A program made the position numbers and the translations under genes. DNA of 64,000 nucleotides from Paracoccus sp. (in: a-proteobacteria) (lineage in GTDB: Bacteria > Pseudomonadota > Alphaproteobacteria > Rhodobacterales > Rhodobacteraceae): positions 48,526-112,525 of the forward strand of contig NZ_JAUNTO010000011.1 of NCBI RefSeq assembly GCF_030538655.1. The letters are read 5' to 3'. How positions within the stretch are numbered: the stretch's first letter is position 1; each line of letters starts with the position of its first letter. Shown here in pieces: positions 35,074 to 44,785 of the stretch. Under the pieces are notes generated by a model that was not told the origin of the DNA, made no database searches, and saw only the letters and a program-made list of their open reading frames with translations.

Positions 35074-35681
35074 CCGAAATCCTGCGGGTTAAAGTGACGG
35101 GCCATGGCGGCGGTCAGCGCAGGGCGATTCAGCGGGCCCAGATGCGGCAGACGCCCCAGCACCCGCACCGCGCCCATCTGGCCGATGGTGGCGATGTTAT
35201 CAGGGTTGTCATCACCGACAAAGGCCACCCCGTGCACCGGCACCGCGCGCGTGCGCAACGATTCCAGCGCGGTCAGCGTGTGGCTGATGGTGCCCAGCCC
35301 TGTGGCGGCCACCAGCACCACCGGAATCTGCCAACCGGCAAACAGATCGGCAAACAGGATCTGCCGGGTGACCGGCACCAGCGCGCCCCCCGCCCCCTCG
35401 ATCACCAGCGACGGTGCCTCGGGCGGGGTCAGCGCCGCCGGGTCGATGGCGACACCATCCAGCTCTGCCGCCCGATGCGGCGACAAGGGTTCGCGCAGAC
35501 GATATGCCTCGGGCCAGATATGTGCGCCGGACAAGGCCGCGACGCAATCGGCGTCCAGCCCATCGGCCAGCCCGGATTGCAGCGGCTTCCAGTAATCGGC
35601 ACCGATCATGCCGCACAGACCGGCGGCAAAGACCGTCTTGCCGATGCCGGTGCCGGTGCCGGTGATTACGAACCGGGCCAT
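35070..35681 (-). CDS. bioD: Dethiobiotin synthetase (BioD)
   Basis: 203 residues. The P-loop GTGTGIGKTVFAAGL (about residues 7-21) and IEGAGGALVPVT (about 115) match BioD; the enzyme closes the ureido ring of dethiobiotin from diaminopelargonate, CO2 and ATP. Its 16-base overlap with the bioF stop and its ATGA overlap with bioA suggest coupled translation. Confidence 0.93.
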   Translation of the reverse strand: MARFVITGTGTGIGKTVFAAGLCGMIGADYWKPLQSGLADGLDADCVAALSGAHIWPEAYRLREPLSPHRAAELDGVAIDPAALTPPEAPSLVIEGAGGALVPVTRQILFADLFAGWQIPVVLVAATGLGTISHTLTALESLRTRAVPVHGVAFVGDDNPDNIATIGQMGAVRVLGRLPHLGPLNRPALTAAMARHFNPQDFG

Positions 35682-36832
35682 AGCTCCTCCAGCGTGTCGG
35701 CAAGGTGGGTGACATCATCTTCGCTGGCATTCAGCGTCAGCGAGACACGCAGCCGCGCTGTTCCCTGCGGCACCGTAGGCGGGCGGATGCCGCGCACGTC
35801 AAAGCCACGGTCTTGCACCTGCTGCGCCAACGCCATGGCGGGCGCGTTGCCGCCGACGATCACCGGCACGATCTGGCTGCCGCTGGCCTGCAAACCCATC
35901 CGCACCAGCCGCTGCGAAAACAGCGCCACCCGTGCGGCCAGCGCATTACGGCGCCAACCCTCGTCGCGCAGGATCGCCAGCGCGGCACGCCCCGCCGCCG
36001 CCATCAACGGTGAGGGCGCGGTGCCAAAAATAAACGGGCGACAGCGGTTGACCATGAAATCCGTCAGCACCCGCGGCCCGCAGACCAGCGCGCCCGACCC
36101 ACCCAAAGCCTTGCCCAAAGTGTGCAGCGTCAGCACGTTGCCGCGCCCTTCCAGATCATGCGCCAGCCCGCGCCCGTCAGGGCCATAAACACCAGTCGCA
36201 TGCGCCTCGTCCACGATCAGAAAGCCATGGTCATCGGCCAAGGCCGCCAGATCGGCCAAGGGCGCGCGGTCGCCATCCATGCTGTAAAGGCTTTCCGCCG
36301 CGATCCACACCGCGCCGCGCCCGCCGCCGTCGCGCCAGTTGCGGATACGATCCGCCGCATCGCCCGCATCATTGTGGCGAAAACTCTGCACCTCGGCCCG
36401 ACCGGCGCGCGCACCTTCGTGTGTGCTGGCGTGAGACAACTCGTCCATCAGCAACAGGTCGCCCCGCTGCGGCAGCGTGGTCAGAATGGCGAAATTCGCC
36501 ACATAACCGCCACCAAACCCCAACGCCGATTCCGCGCCAAAAAAGGCGGCAGCCTCGGCTTCGAACTGTTCCTGTTCGTCGCAATTGCCACGCAGCAGGC
36601 GCGAACCGGCAGCCCCCACAGACACGCCGCGATCCAGCGCGTCGCGCACGGCATCGGCCAGCCGCGCCGACCCGGCCAACCCCAGATAGTCGTTCGAGGA
36701 AAAATCCACGCCCGCGCGCGGGATCAGCCGCCGCAGCCGCGCGTCGGCGGCAAGCCCGGCCAGTTGTTCGCGATATACCGCCAGCCGATCCACGCTGCCC
36801 CCTGTCTTGCCGCCGGTTTGGGCGATGGCCAC
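35666..36832 (-). CDS. bioF: 8-amino-7-oxononanoate synthase (BioF)
   Basis: 388 residues, starting with GTG at 36832, four bases after the bioB stop; no ATG fits. The alpha-oxoamine synthase fold is evident: FSSNDYLGLAGS at about 45-56, IVDEAHATGVYG, and the PLP lysine segment LHTLGKALGGSGALVCGP (about 230-250). It condenses pimeloyl-thioester with L-alanine. BioC/BioH or other pimeloyl-making genes are not in the window. The GTG start is inferred from position, since no ribosome site is visible. Confidence 0.9.
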   Translation of the reverse strand: MAIAQTGGKTGGSVDRLAVYREQLAGLAADARLRRLIPRAGVDFSSNDYLGLAGSARLADAVRDALDRGVSVGAAGSRLLRGNCDEQEQFEAEAAAFFGAESALGFGGGYVANFAILTTLPQRGDLLLMDELSHASTHEGARAGRAEVQSFRHNDAGDAADRIRNWRDGGGRGAVWIAAESLYSMDGDRAPLADLAALADDHGFLIVDEAHATGVYGPDGRGLAHDLEGRGNVLTLHTLGKALGGSGALVCGPRVLTDFMVNRCRPFIFGTAPSPLMAAAGRAALAILRDEGWRRNALAARVALFSQRLVRMGLQASGSQIVPVIVGGNAPAMALAQQVQDRGFDVRGIRPPTVPQGTARLRVSLTLNASEDDVTHLADTLEELWPGS

Positions 36833-36836
36833 CGGA

Positions 36837-37904
36837 TTAGCGCAGCACCGGAATGGCCGGATCGGCCTGCCGGGCGGCCTGTCGCCGCGTCTCGGCCTGC
36901 AATTCTGCCGGATCGGGCATATGTTCGTGCGCAGCCATCGGCTTCAGCCCCAGTTTGGCGAACAGGCGCGCGTCCTGATCTTCGCCGGGGTTGTCCTTGG
37001 TCAACAGCGTATCACCCACGAAAATCGAGTTCGCCCCGGCAAAAAAGCACATCGCCTGCATTTCATCCGACATTTCGGTGCGCCCGGCCGACAGGCGAAC
37101 ATGAGCCTGCGGCATCATGATCCGCGCCACGGCGATGGTCCGCACGAAATCAATCGGATCAACCGGCGCGGCATGTTCCAGCGGCGTGCCCTCGACCGGG
37201 ATCAGCATGTTGATCGGCACGGAATCGGGCGGCTCAGGCAGGTTAGCCAGCGTCACCAGCATATCCACCCGGTCCTGATTGCCCTCGCCCAGACCCAGAA
37301 TGCCGCCGGAACAAACCTTGATGCCAGATTTGCGCACGTTTTCCAGCGTTTCCAGCCGGTCCGCAAAGCTGCGAGTGGTGATAACCTTGCCGTAATGCGA
37401 TTCCGAGGTGTCGATGTTGTGGTTATAGTAATCCAGCCCGGCCTGTTTCAGCCGCTGCGCCTGACCGGCATCCAGCATTCCCAGCGTCATGCAGGTTTCC
37501 ATGCCCAACGCCTTGACGCCCTCGACCATGGCGACGATCTGCGCCATGTCGCGCTCCTTGGGGCTGCGCCAGGCCGCACCCATGCAATAACGGGTCGCCC
37601 CGGCGTCACGCGCGCGCCGCGCCTCGGCGATGACGCGCTGCACCTCCATCAGTTTGGAGGCGGACAGGCCGGAATCATAACGCGCGGACTGGCTGCAATA
37701 GGTGCAATCCTCGGGGCAGCCACCGGTCTTGATCGACAAAAGCCGGCTCATCTGCACGCGGTTCGGGTCGAAGTGCTGGCGATGCACGGTCTGAGCCTGA
37801 AACATCAGATCCATGAATGGCAAATCGAACAGCGCCCGCGCCTCGTCGCCGGACCAGACCTTGCGACCCGAAGTGTCAGAGGCGGAAAGATCGGTGTGCA
37901 GCAT
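36837..37904 (-). CDS. bioB: Biotin synthase (BioB)
   Basis: 355 residues. The radical SAM cluster motif [10 protein letters not shown] provides C63, C67 and C70, and [10 protein letters not shown] follows as in other BioB proteins. Residues further on ([32 protein letters not shown]) carry the cysteines and other ligands of the [2Fe-2S] sulfur donor. It inserts sulfur into dethiobiotin. First gene of the leftward operon; the flagellar cluster begins 70 bases behind it. Confidence 0.95.
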   Translation of the reverse strand: MLHTDLSASDTSGRKVWSGDEARALFDLPFMDLMFQAQTVHRQHFDPNRVQMSRLLSIKTGGCPEDCTYCSQSARYDSGLSASKLMEVQRVIAEARRARDAGATRYCMGAAWRSPKERDMAQIVAMVEGVKALGMETCMTLGMLDAGQAQRLKQAGLDYYNHNIDTSESHYGKVITTRSFADRLETLENVRKSGIKVCSGGILGLGEGNQDRVDMLVTLANLPEPPDSVPINMLIPVEGTPLEHAAPVDPIDFVRTIAVARIMMPQAHVRLSAGRTEMSDEMQAMCFFAGANSIFVGDTLLTKDNPGEDQDARLFAKLGLKPMAAHEHMPDPAELQAETRRQAARQADPAIPVLR

Positions 37905-37976
37905 GGCGGTTGTCCGTGACTGTGAATGCGCCCAAAGCCTTAACAGCTTGCCACGCCGCTGTCCAATGGCGGCGGC

Positions 37977-38342
37977 TTATGACCCCGGCTTTTGCCGCAT
38001 CGCGGCGGCGGCCAGATTATACAGCGCCTCGGCCCGCCCGAACTCGCGCGAGGCGGTGGCGCGCGCGACCTCGAACCGGGGCATCATGCGATCCAGATCG
38101 GCATTGGCCTTGCGGATTTCACGCGCCGCGCGGCCCGCCTGCGCATTGGCCATCCGCGCCTCGGCCACGCCCAGGGGCGCGGTGGCGTGATAGGATTGCT
38201 GCAAGGCGGCCTCGAGGCTGGCGATGTTCTGCCGCGCGGCCGTGACATGAGCGTTGAAGGCGGCGAATTTGCGCAACTCCAGATCAGCCTTGATCCGGGC
38301 GACCTGTTCCAGCTGCTGCAACTGCTTGATTTTCTTTACCAT
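37977..38342 (-). CDS. Coiled-coil flagellar-cluster protein (FliJ-like)
   Basis: 121 residues, nearly all helical with heptad-like spacing: LQQLEQVARIKADLELRKF, then AARQNIASLEAALQQ and ARMANAQAGRAAREIRKAN. Size, charge and position at the end of a flagellar export run suggest a FliJ-like central stalk protein of the export ATPase, but sequence identity to FliJ is too low to name it. It overlaps flhB by 7 bases, so it is part of the same operon. fliI, the expected partner, is not in this window. Confidence 0.6.
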   Translation of the reverse strand: MVKKIKQLQQLEQVARIKADLELRKFAAFNAHVTAARQNIASLEAALQQSYHATAPLGVAEARMANAQAGRAAREIRKANADLDRMMPRFEVARATASREFGRAEALYNLAAAAMRQKPGS

Positions 38343-39403
38343 CCCGCACGGCTCCGGGCACGCATCTTTTCAGCAAAGCGAATGGCCGCCGCGACCGGAC
38401 CAAAGTGATCGCGATGGATTTCCTCGCCCACCTTGACGGTGGCGTGAATGGCGCGGGCACAGGGCGGATCTGACCAAATAGGGACGTTGTTTTCCTTGGC
38501 TTTTTCGCGAATTTTGGCGGCGATTTCATCGACCCCCTTGGCGACGCAGACAGGGGCCAGCCCGCTGCCGCGTTTCCATTCCAGTGCGACGGCGTAATGC
38601 GTGGGGTTGACAATCACCACATCGGCCTTGGCCACATCGGCGATCATCTGCGACATGACAATATCGACAGCCTTTTGCCGCCGTGCACCCTTCATATGCG
38701 GATCGCCCTCGGAATCCTTGTGTTCGTCCTGCATTTCCTTGCGGCTCATCCGCAGCTTTTGCAAATGTTCGTGGCGTTTCCACAGGTAATCGATAATGGC
38801 AAACACCGCCGAAATCGCCAGCGCCATCAGCAGCACGCGCCCGATCAGCATCCCCAGCCCGGCCACCCAGCGCCCTTCACCCATGAAGGGCGTGTTCAGC
38901 ACCAAATTAATCAGAGAGGTAAAAAGATACCATCCGCCCACGCACACCACCCCCACCTTGGCCAATGAGATTGCGAATTGCACCAGACCGGATTTGCCGA
39001 ATTTCTGCTTGGCATTGGCGAAGGGGTTGATCTTTTTGATGTCGGGCATGATCTTTTTGCCCGCAAAGACGATGCTGCGCTGCGCCGCCAGACCGGCAAT
39101 GATCGTGACACCCGGCACCAGCACCAGCGCCAGAACCGCCATGGCCGCGAACTGCCACAAACTGTCGGCCAGTGCGTAAACCGACCCTTGCGGCCAGCCA
39201 TCCGCACCCATCGCGCGGGCGCCCATCGCCAGCCACGTCCTGACCGCATATCCGGCCAGCAGCGCAAAGGCGACCCAGGCGCCCAGATACATCAGCGCCG
39301 CGTTCACCTCGGTCGAGCGGACAATATCGCCCTTTTCCCGCGCCTTGCGGATCTTCTGTTCCGAGGCGTCGAATTGCTTGTCGTCCTTGTCTTCCTCGCT
39401 CAT
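38336..39403 (-). CDS. flhB: Flagellar export protein FlhB
   Basis: 355 residues. Start MSEEDKDDKQFDASEQKIRKAREKG is a typical FlhB N-terminus; the membrane domain has four helices (about 30-200), and the cytoplasmic part contains the autocleavage motif NPTH (VIVNPTHYAVALEW, about residue 270). FlhB is part of the export gate and switches export from rod/hook to filament substrates. The ATG at 39403 overlaps the fliR stop (ATGA); a frame to 39445 is antisense noise. Confidence 0.94.
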   Translation of the reverse strand: MSEEDKDDKQFDASEQKIRKAREKGDIVRSTEVNAALMYLGAWVAFALLAGYAVRTWLAMGARAMGADGWPQGSVYALADSLWQFAAMAVLALVLVPGVTIIAGLAAQRSIVFAGKKIMPDIKKINPFANAKQKFGKSGLVQFAISLAKVGVVCVGGWYLFTSLINLVLNTPFMGEGRWVAGLGMLIGRVLLMALAISAVFAIIDYLWKRHEHLQKLRMSRKEMQDEHKDSEGDPHMKGARRQKAVDIVMSQMIADVAKADVVIVNPTHYAVALEWKRGSGLAPVCVAKGVDEIAAKIREKAKENNVPIWSDPPCARAIHATVKVGEEIHRDHFGPVAAAIRFAEKMRARSRAGW

Positions 39404-40155
39404 GGCACCCCCGGCAAGGAAATGGACAGCACCGCATCGGCCCAAACCCCGACCAGCAGCGGTGCAATCACCACCAGCGCGGTCAACGCCAGCAGGATCG
39501 AGCCGGGTGCGCCGATGAACAGCACCGGCAGTTGCGGCATCACCTTGTTGATAACCCCCGACAGCGCCTGATACAGAAACCCGCCCAGAATGAACGGCGC
39601 GGCCAGCATCATCGCCAACCCGAAACTGCGGGCGACATAAGACAGGATTTCGGGCAGGATAGCGGTGATGTCAGGCACGCCGCCCAACGGCCACAGCACA
39701 AAGCTGTCAGCCATCAGTTGCACCATCATCACCGGCAGCCCCAGCGTGAACAGGATAGCAAGCCCGCCCAGATGCAGCATATTGCCGACCGGATGCGGCG
39801 AAGCCTCATTCGCGCCGCCCACGATCTGCGCCAGCGACGTGCTGGCGGCAATGGCGCTGGTGCCGATGTCGATGGCAAAGGCCATGATCCGCACCAGTGT
39901 CCCGGCAGCCAGCCCAACCGCCATTTCCGTGATCGCCGGCAACAGCAGCCCGGCGGCATCCGCCGTGTCAGGGCCGACACCGCTGACCTGTGACAGCAGC
40001 GGGGCCAGTGACATGGCGATGGCCACCTTGACCCGTCCCGGCACCATGCGTTCGCCGATACCGGGCAGCATCAGCAAAAACGCCTGCAACCGGAGATAGG
40101 TCAGCACCAGCCCCATATCCAGGCCTGGAACCGCCGCGACCAGCCCGTTCAGCAT
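39400..40155 (-). CDS. fliR: Flagellar export gate protein FliR
   Basis: 251 residues with six hydrophobic helices; the N-terminus LNGLVAAVPGLDMGLVLTYLRLQ and a GERMVPGRVKVAIAMSLAPLL segment fit FliR of the FliPQR gate. The start at 40155 is set by TGATG coupling to flhA. Length matches the family (about 250-260). Confidence 0.9.
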   Translation of the reverse strand: MLNGLVAAVPGLDMGLVLTYLRLQAFLLMLPGIGERMVPGRVKVAIAMSLAPLLSQVSGVGPDTADAAGLLLPAITEMAVGLAAGTLVRIMAFAIDIGTSAIAASTSLAQIVGGANEASPHPVGNMLHLGGLAILFTLGLPVMMVQLMADSFVLWPLGGVPDITAILPEILSYVARSFGLAMMLAAPFILGGFLYQALSGVINKVMPQLPVLFIGAPGSILLALTALVVIAPLLVGVWADAVLSISLPGVP

Positions 40156-42224
40156 CAGGCGGCCTCGATCGTGCCGACCAGCCGCAACTCGGCGGCCGGG
40201 TCGATTTCCTCCAGCCCGATGACCGGCACCGCCAGCCCGTTCGAGGCCAGCAGCGATTTCACCATCCGCCGCCGATGATCCGGTGCGGCGATCACCGGCG
40301 AACCGGCCGGTTCCGATACCGCCATCGCCTTGCGCGTCTGATCCAGCAGCTTGCGTGACAGCGCAGGTGTAATCGCCCCGCCGCCGCTGCGGCCCGTTTC
40401 GTTGTCGGATCGCACGAACTCGGCCTCCCACGCGGGGTGAAGCTGGATCACGCTGATCCGGCCTTCGGGGTCGGCCAGTTGCTGGGTAATCTGCCCACGC
40501 AGGCGCTTGCGCACCAGTTCATAAACTGTTTCCACCGAATCAATGCTCCGGAATTCGGAAATTGCATCGACGATCAGTGGCAGATTACGGATCGAGACCC
40601 GTTCTTCCAGCAGACCGCGCAGCACCGCCAGCAGCATTTCGGGCGTTACCTTGTCGGGAATCATGCTGTCGAAATACTTGCGATAGCGTTCCGCACGGGC
40701 CGGATCAGACAGGTTCTTCAGCTCATCCAGCTGCCGCTGCATGGCTGATTGCGTCAGCAGCGCGGGCAGATGCGCCTTGACCACCTCCATCAGATGGGTG
40801 GACAGGATTTCCATCGGGGTGACAACGGTCGCGCCCAGCATCACCGCTTCGTCCTGCGCGTCACGGCTGATCCAGCGGGCCGGGCTGCCATAGACCGGCT
40901 CTTTGACCGCGACACCGCCCAAAGATTTCACCGCATCCTCGGGGCCAAGCGCCAGCACCTCGGTCGGGCGCAGCACACCGCGCCCGCGAACCACACCCTG
41001 AATGCGGATCTGATATTCGGTCGGCGGCAGGTCGTCGGTATCGGTGATACGCACATCGGGCAGGATCAGACCAAAGCCACGCGCGATATGGACCCGCAGG
41101 TTATTGATGCGTGTGCCCAGCCCACGCGCCTGATCCAGCGCGATGACGATCAGATCCGTGCCGATCTCGACGCTGATTTCATCGGTATCCAGCACATCGC
41201 CGATACGGCTGACCGGGGTTGGTTCGGGCGTGTCGTCGATCTCGGGCAGATCGGCCACCGGCTTGCGCCGGGATACGCGCCAGGCGACCGTGCCCATGAC
41301 GGCAGCAATGCCCAGAAACAGCAGCGTCGGCATCCCCGGCACCATGGACATGACCACCATCGTGCCCGCAACCACCGCCGGTCCCTGCCAGCCTTGCAGC
41401 AACTGTTTCGACAAAAGCTGGCTGGTGGTATCGGTGGCCCCCCCGCGCGACAGCAACAGCGCCGCCGCCATCGAGGTAATCAGCGCCGGCACCTGCGTGA
41501 CCAGGCCGTCGCCGATGGTCAGCCGCGAATAGGTCGCCACGGCATCACCAACCGGCATACCGTGAATCAGAATACCGACCGTCAGCCCGATCAGCAGGTT
41601 AATCATGGTGATGACCAACCCGGCGACGGCATCGCCCTTGACGAATTTCGACGCCCCGTCCAACGAGCCGAAAAAGCTGATCTCGCGCTGTTCCCGTTCA
41701 CGGCGGCGCTTTGCCTCGGCATGGTCGATCGCGCCCGAGGACAGGTCACCGTCGATGGCCAACTGCTTGCCGGGTAAGGAATCCAGTGCAAACCGGGCCG
41801 ACACCTCGGCCATACGGCCCGAGCCTTTGGTGATGACCATAAAGTTCACCACCGTAATCACGCCGAACACCGTGATCCCGACCAGAATGGACCCGCCCGC
41901 TACAAACTGCGCGAATCCGGCGATTACCTGCCCTGCGGCCTGCTCGCCCGTATGCCCTTGCGTCAGGATCAGTCGGGTCGAGGACACATTCAGAGACAGC
42001 CGGATCACCAGCGTCACCAACAGCATCACCGGAAACGCCTGAAAATCCGTCGGTTTATCGACCAGCGAGGCCATCACCAGCAACAGCGTAGCCGTGGCGA
42101 TGGAAATCGCGATACCGAAATCCAGCACGCCCGCCGGCAGCGGAATCACCAGCGAGATCACGATCAGCACCAGCCCGCCCGTGACCAGCAGACCGCTGTT
42201 TCCCTTGAAGGCAGCGGCGTTCAT
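40155..42224 (-). CDS. flhA: Flagellar export gate protein FlhA
   Basis: 689 residues. Eight N-terminal membrane segments (about 12-320), the FHIPEP signature region as SLNVSSTRLILTQG and GSGRMAEVSARFALDSLPGKQLAIDGDLSSG (about 150-180), and the C-terminal cytoplasmic domain that docks chaperone-substrate complexes. FlhA couples export to the proton motive force. It is followed by fliR and preceded by a 92-residue protein, with 4-base and 1-base overlaps. Confidence 0.96.
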   Translation of the reverse strand: MNAAAFKGNSGLLVTGGLVLIVISLVIPLPAGVLDFGIAISIATATLLLVMASLVDKPTDFQAFPVMLLVTLVIRLSLNVSSTRLILTQGHTGEQAAGQVIAGFAQFVAGGSILVGITVFGVITVVNFMVITKGSGRMAEVSARFALDSLPGKQLAIDGDLSSGAIDHAEAKRRREREQREISFFGSLDGASKFVKGDAVAGLVITMINLLIGLTVGILIHGMPVGDAVATYSRLTIGDGLVTQVPALITSMAAALLLSRGGATDTTSQLLSKQLLQGWQGPAVVAGTMVVMSMVPGMPTLLFLGIAAVMGTVAWRVSRRKPVADLPEIDDTPEPTPVSRIGDVLDTDEISVEIGTDLIVIALDQARGLGTRINNLRVHIARGFGLILPDVRITDTDDLPPTEYQIRIQGVVRGRGVLRPTEVLALGPEDAVKSLGGVAVKEPVYGSPARWISRDAQDEAVMLGATVVTPMEILSTHLMEVVKAHLPALLTQSAMQRQLDELKNLSDPARAERYRKYFDSMIPDKVTPEMLLAVLRGLLEERVSIRNLPLIVDAISEFRSIDSVETVYELVRKRLRGQITQQLADPEGRISVIQLHPAWEAEFVRSDNETGRSGGGAITPALSRKLLDQTRKAMAVSEPAGSPVIAAPDHRRRMVKSLLASNGLAVPVIGLEEIDPAAELRLVGTIEAA

Positions 42225-42499
42225 TCCCCGGCCTCCTCACGGCTGATGGCCGGGCGCAGCAGATCTTCGACCGGCCAGACGGCACCGGTCATCAGCCCGG
42301 CGCGGCGCAGAAAGATGATCGCCTGCAACCGATCCTCGGGCCGCATCCGCAGCAGGCGCAGCCGCGTATCAGACGGCAGCGGTTTCGCCTGCAAAAGCCA
42401 GGTCTCCGCATCGGCGATGAACAGGCCCAGCGGCGTTTCGGGAGCAGCCGCCGGGGACTGAGCCAGACCCGCCGCCAGCACAAGGGCATGAGTCAGCAT
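42221..42499 (-). CDS. Small exported flagellar-cluster protein
   Basis: 92 residues starting with a signal-like stretch (MLTHALVLAAGLAQSPAAAPE). The rest, AETWLLQAKPLPSDTRLRLLRMRPEDRLQAIIFLRRAGL, is helical and charged, and I do not recognise its family. It is coupled to motA upstream by a one-base overlap and to flhA downstream by four bases. Given the location, it is probably an accessory periplasmic part of the motor, but this is inference. Confidence 0.6.
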   Translation of the reverse strand: MLTHALVLAAGLAQSPAAAPETPLGLFIADAETWLLQAKPLPSDTRLRLLRMRPEDRLQAIIFLRRAGLMTGAVWPVEDLLRPAISREEAGE

Positions 42500-43365
42500 C
42501 AGGCGGCCTTTTTCAGTTCGCGCAGGGCTTCTTCCAGCGTGTTAAAGCTGGGGCGAACATGTTCCGGCACCGCCTGACGGCCCACCTCGACGCACAGATT
42601 CGTGGCGTGCTGGTGCAATCCGGCGATCAGAACCGATTTGATGACATCATAGAAGGTCTGGTCCTGTTTGGTCACAGAGGCCAGCCGCTGCGCCAGCGGC
42701 GCGACAAAGCCATAGGCCAGAAACACGCCCAGAAACGTGCCCACCAGCGCACCGCCGATCATCTTGCCCAGCACGGCGGGCGGCTGGTCGATGGCGCCCA
42801 TGGTCTTGATGACACCCAGCACCGCCGCGACGATCCCCAGCGCAGGCAGCGCGTCCGCCGTGCTTTGCAGCGCGTGCGAGACATGCAGCTCTTCATCACA
42901 CAGGCTGCCGATGCGGCGCGACAACATTTCCTCGACCTGATAGGGGTCGTCATAGTTCAGGCTGATCGAACGCAGCGTGTCGGTAATCAGCCCGATCACG
43001 TGATGATCGGCCAGCAGGCGCGGATAGGTGGTAAAGATCGACGAGGACTCGGGGTTCTCGATATGCTCCTCCAGCGCGACGGGGTTTTCGCGGGCGATGC
43101 GCAGCAGCTGATACAGCAGGCACAGCACATCCTGATTGTCCTGTTCGGTCCATTTCGGGCCTTTGAAGGCCTTCACGATCCCGCCCACCGTATGTTTCAG
43201 CACCGAAGTGTCGTTCGACAGGATATAGGCGCCAACCGCGGCACCGCCGATCATCATCATTTCGAAGGGCAGCGAATACAGGATCACACCCATATGGCCA
43301 CCGGCCAGCAGATAGCCGCCAAAGACCATGGCAAAGGTCAGAACGATGCCGATGATACCAAACAT
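42499..43365 (-). CDS. motA: Flagellar motor stator protein MotA
   Basis: 288 residues with four membrane helices (two near the N-terminus, two around 170-220) and a large cytoplasmic loop holding the charged residues that engage FliG. The AVLGVIKTMGAIDQPPAVLGKMIGGALVGTFLG stretch (about 180-212) contains the conserved proline of MotA helix 3/4. It forms the proton channel with MotB. motB is not in the window, which is unusual for this pair; the next gene upstream is a MotE-like protein. Confidence 0.93.
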   Translation of the reverse strand: MFGIIGIVLTFAMVFGGYLLAGGHMGVILYSLPFEMMMIGGAAVGAYILSNDTSVLKHTVGGIVKAFKGPKWTEQDNQDVLCLLYQLLRIARENPVALEEHIENPESSSIFTTYPRLLADHHVIGLITDTLRSISLNYDDPYQVEEMLSRRIGSLCDEELHVSHALQSTADALPALGIVAAVLGVIKTMGAIDQPPAVLGKMIGGALVGTFLGVFLAYGFVAPLAQRLASVTKQDQTFYDVIKSVLIAGLHQHATNLCVEVGRQAVPEHVRPSFNTLEEALRELKKAA

Positions 43366-43375
43366 ATGCGGTTCC

Positions 43376-43921
43376 TTATGGTTTGCGGGCGCTGCGAGCG
43401 CCCATATGGGTGGTCAGGATCGCCGCCTGCCCCGGCTCGACCGCAGCGATGATGCGAGCGCCGTTTTCAGGGGTCAGGCGCATCAGGATCTCGGCGGCGA
43501 AATCGGGTGGCAGGCTGGTCAGCACCTGTGCGGCATCGGTCGGTTTCATCACGTCATAGACCGCGACCAGACGGTTGATGTCGTCCTGAACCGCCGCCGA
43601 AGCCTGACTGCGCCGACTATGGCTGCTGGTCTGCACCGCGCGCAGTTCGGACAGCCGCGTGCGCAGGGTCTGTTCGGCCAGCGCCAGCTCTGCCTTTTTT
43701 GCCTCAAGCGCCTCGGTGTAGGTCTGGATGCGCAGTGCGCGGTCGCGCAGCTCTCCGGCCATCGCGACGGCCTCGGGCACGTCCAGACAGCCCTCCATCA
43801 AGGTCGAGGGCGCGGCGGCAAAGGCAAACAGGCTGCGCGGCAGATCAACGTGACGCGCGGCAACCACCGCCACAGGCAGCAACAAAGTCAGGCCAAGGAC
43901 GGGCAGGATACGCTTATGCAT
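43376..43921 (-). CDS. MotE/MgtE-N-domain flagellar protein
   Basis: 181 residues: an N-terminal signal or membrane anchor (LPVLGLTLLLPVAVVAARH), a coiled coil (about 60-110) and a C-terminal MgtE-N-like domain, VYDVMKPTDAAQVLTSLPPDFAAEILMRLTPENGARIIAAV. In alphaproteobacteria MotE is a chaperone or stabiliser of the periplasmic motor protein MotC; the match here is by arrangement and domain. It lies next to motA. The start at 43921 is chosen to begin the hydrophobic anchor; the longer frame adds residues without character. Confidence 0.7.
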   Translation of the reverse strand: MHKRILPVLGLTLLLPVAVVAARHVDLPRSLFAFAAAPSTLMEGCLDVPEAVAMAGELRDRALRIQTYTEALEAKKAELALAEQTLRTRLSELRAVQTSSHSRRSQASAAVQDDINRLVAVYDVMKPTDAAQVLTSLPPDFAAEILMRLTPENGARIIAAVEPGQAAILTTHMGARSARKP

Positions 43922-44264
43922 CGGCAGACTCCGCACGTTTGCGCAACCGGCGGGCACCGACTGTGGGGCTGGCAGGGGCAGCGGCATCGATGATCTTGCG
44001 GCGCAGATCCCAATGCGCGCGTTCATTGCGCGACCGGGCCACTTCGGCGGCCAGGGCTTCACTGGCGGATTTGGCCTCGTCGCGGGCGGCGATGATGGCC
44101 TTTTCCAGCCGGTCCACCTCGGCTGCCATAACCGCGATGGCGCCGCCCAGCCCGGTTTCCAGATCGTTCAGACGCCGCAGACGCCGTGCCAGAACGACAC
44201 AAAACACCGCCAGCCCGACCGAGGCCACGGCCAGCGTGACCTGAAGAATGGTTTCGATCATCAT
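43914..44264 (-). CDS. Membrane-anchored coiled-coil protein of the flagellar cluster (DUF6468-like)
   Basis: 116 residues with one N-terminal membrane segment (ILQVTLAVASVGLAVFCVVL), a basic RRLRRLNDLE stretch and a coiled coil (EVDRLEKAIIAARDEAKSASEALAAEV). Proteins of this type (DUF6468-like) occur in alphaproteobacterial flagellar clusters; role unknown. It overlaps the MotE-like gene by 8 bases and fliL by 4 bases, placing it in the operon. Confidence 0.6.
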   Translation of the reverse strand: MMIETILQVTLAVASVGLAVFCVVLARRLRRLNDLETGLGGAIAVMAAEVDRLEKAIIAARDEAKSASEALAAEVARSRNERAHWDLRRKIIDAAAPASPTVGARRLRKRAESADA

Positions 44265-44743
44265 TGCAGCATGAACTCCGTAATCAGCAGATCCTTGACC
44301 ACCGCATCGCCCAGCACATAGCGGGCGCGCGTCACCAACTCGGCCCGGACGATTTCCAGAACACCGCGCCTGCCAAACGCCTTGGGGTCAATGTCCGCCA
44401 GAAAGCTGTTGAAGGCATCCGACACGCGCGGCATCAGATGTTCGACCTGCGCGCGATCCGCCGTGCCGGTTTCGATTTTTGCAGTCAGAATCAATGTGCG
44501 CGGCGGATCATTGGGGATCGACAGCCTGATGCGCGGCACGTCGATGAAATCGAGCCCCGGTGCACCCTCAGCCCTGGCGGCGGGCTTTTCCTCGCCCGGT
44601 GCCAGCAGGGCGGAAGGCGACCAGACCCCCAGAAATGTCGAGGCAAAGCCGCCCCCGCCCAGCGCGGCCACCAACAGGATTGGCAGCAGCATTCCCTTTT
44701 TCTTTGCCGGCGTTTCAGACGCTTCGGCGGTTGCGTCGGTCAT
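44261..44743 (-). CDS. fliL: Flagellar basal body protein FliL
   Basis: 160 residues: a short cytoplasmic tail, one membrane helix (GMLLPILLVAALGGGGFAS, about 17-35), then a periplasmic domain with the FliL pattern PRTLILTAKIETGT, RVSDAFNSFLADIDP and a C-terminal VVKDLLITEFMLQ. FliL surrounds the stator around the MotAB ring and affects torque. First gene of the leftward arm; divergent from fliF. Confidence 0.9.
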   Translation of the reverse strand: MTDATAEASETPAKKKGMLLPILLVAALGGGGFASTFLGVWSPSALLAPGEEKPAARAEGAPGLDFIDVPRIRLSIPNDPPRTLILTAKIETGTADRAQVEHLMPRVSDAFNSFLADIDPKAFGRRGVLEIVRAELVTRARYVLGDAVVKDLLITEFMLQ

Positions 44744-44785
44744 GGTGATTCTCCGTCCGTTCCAGATGGATTTATCACCCCGGCA

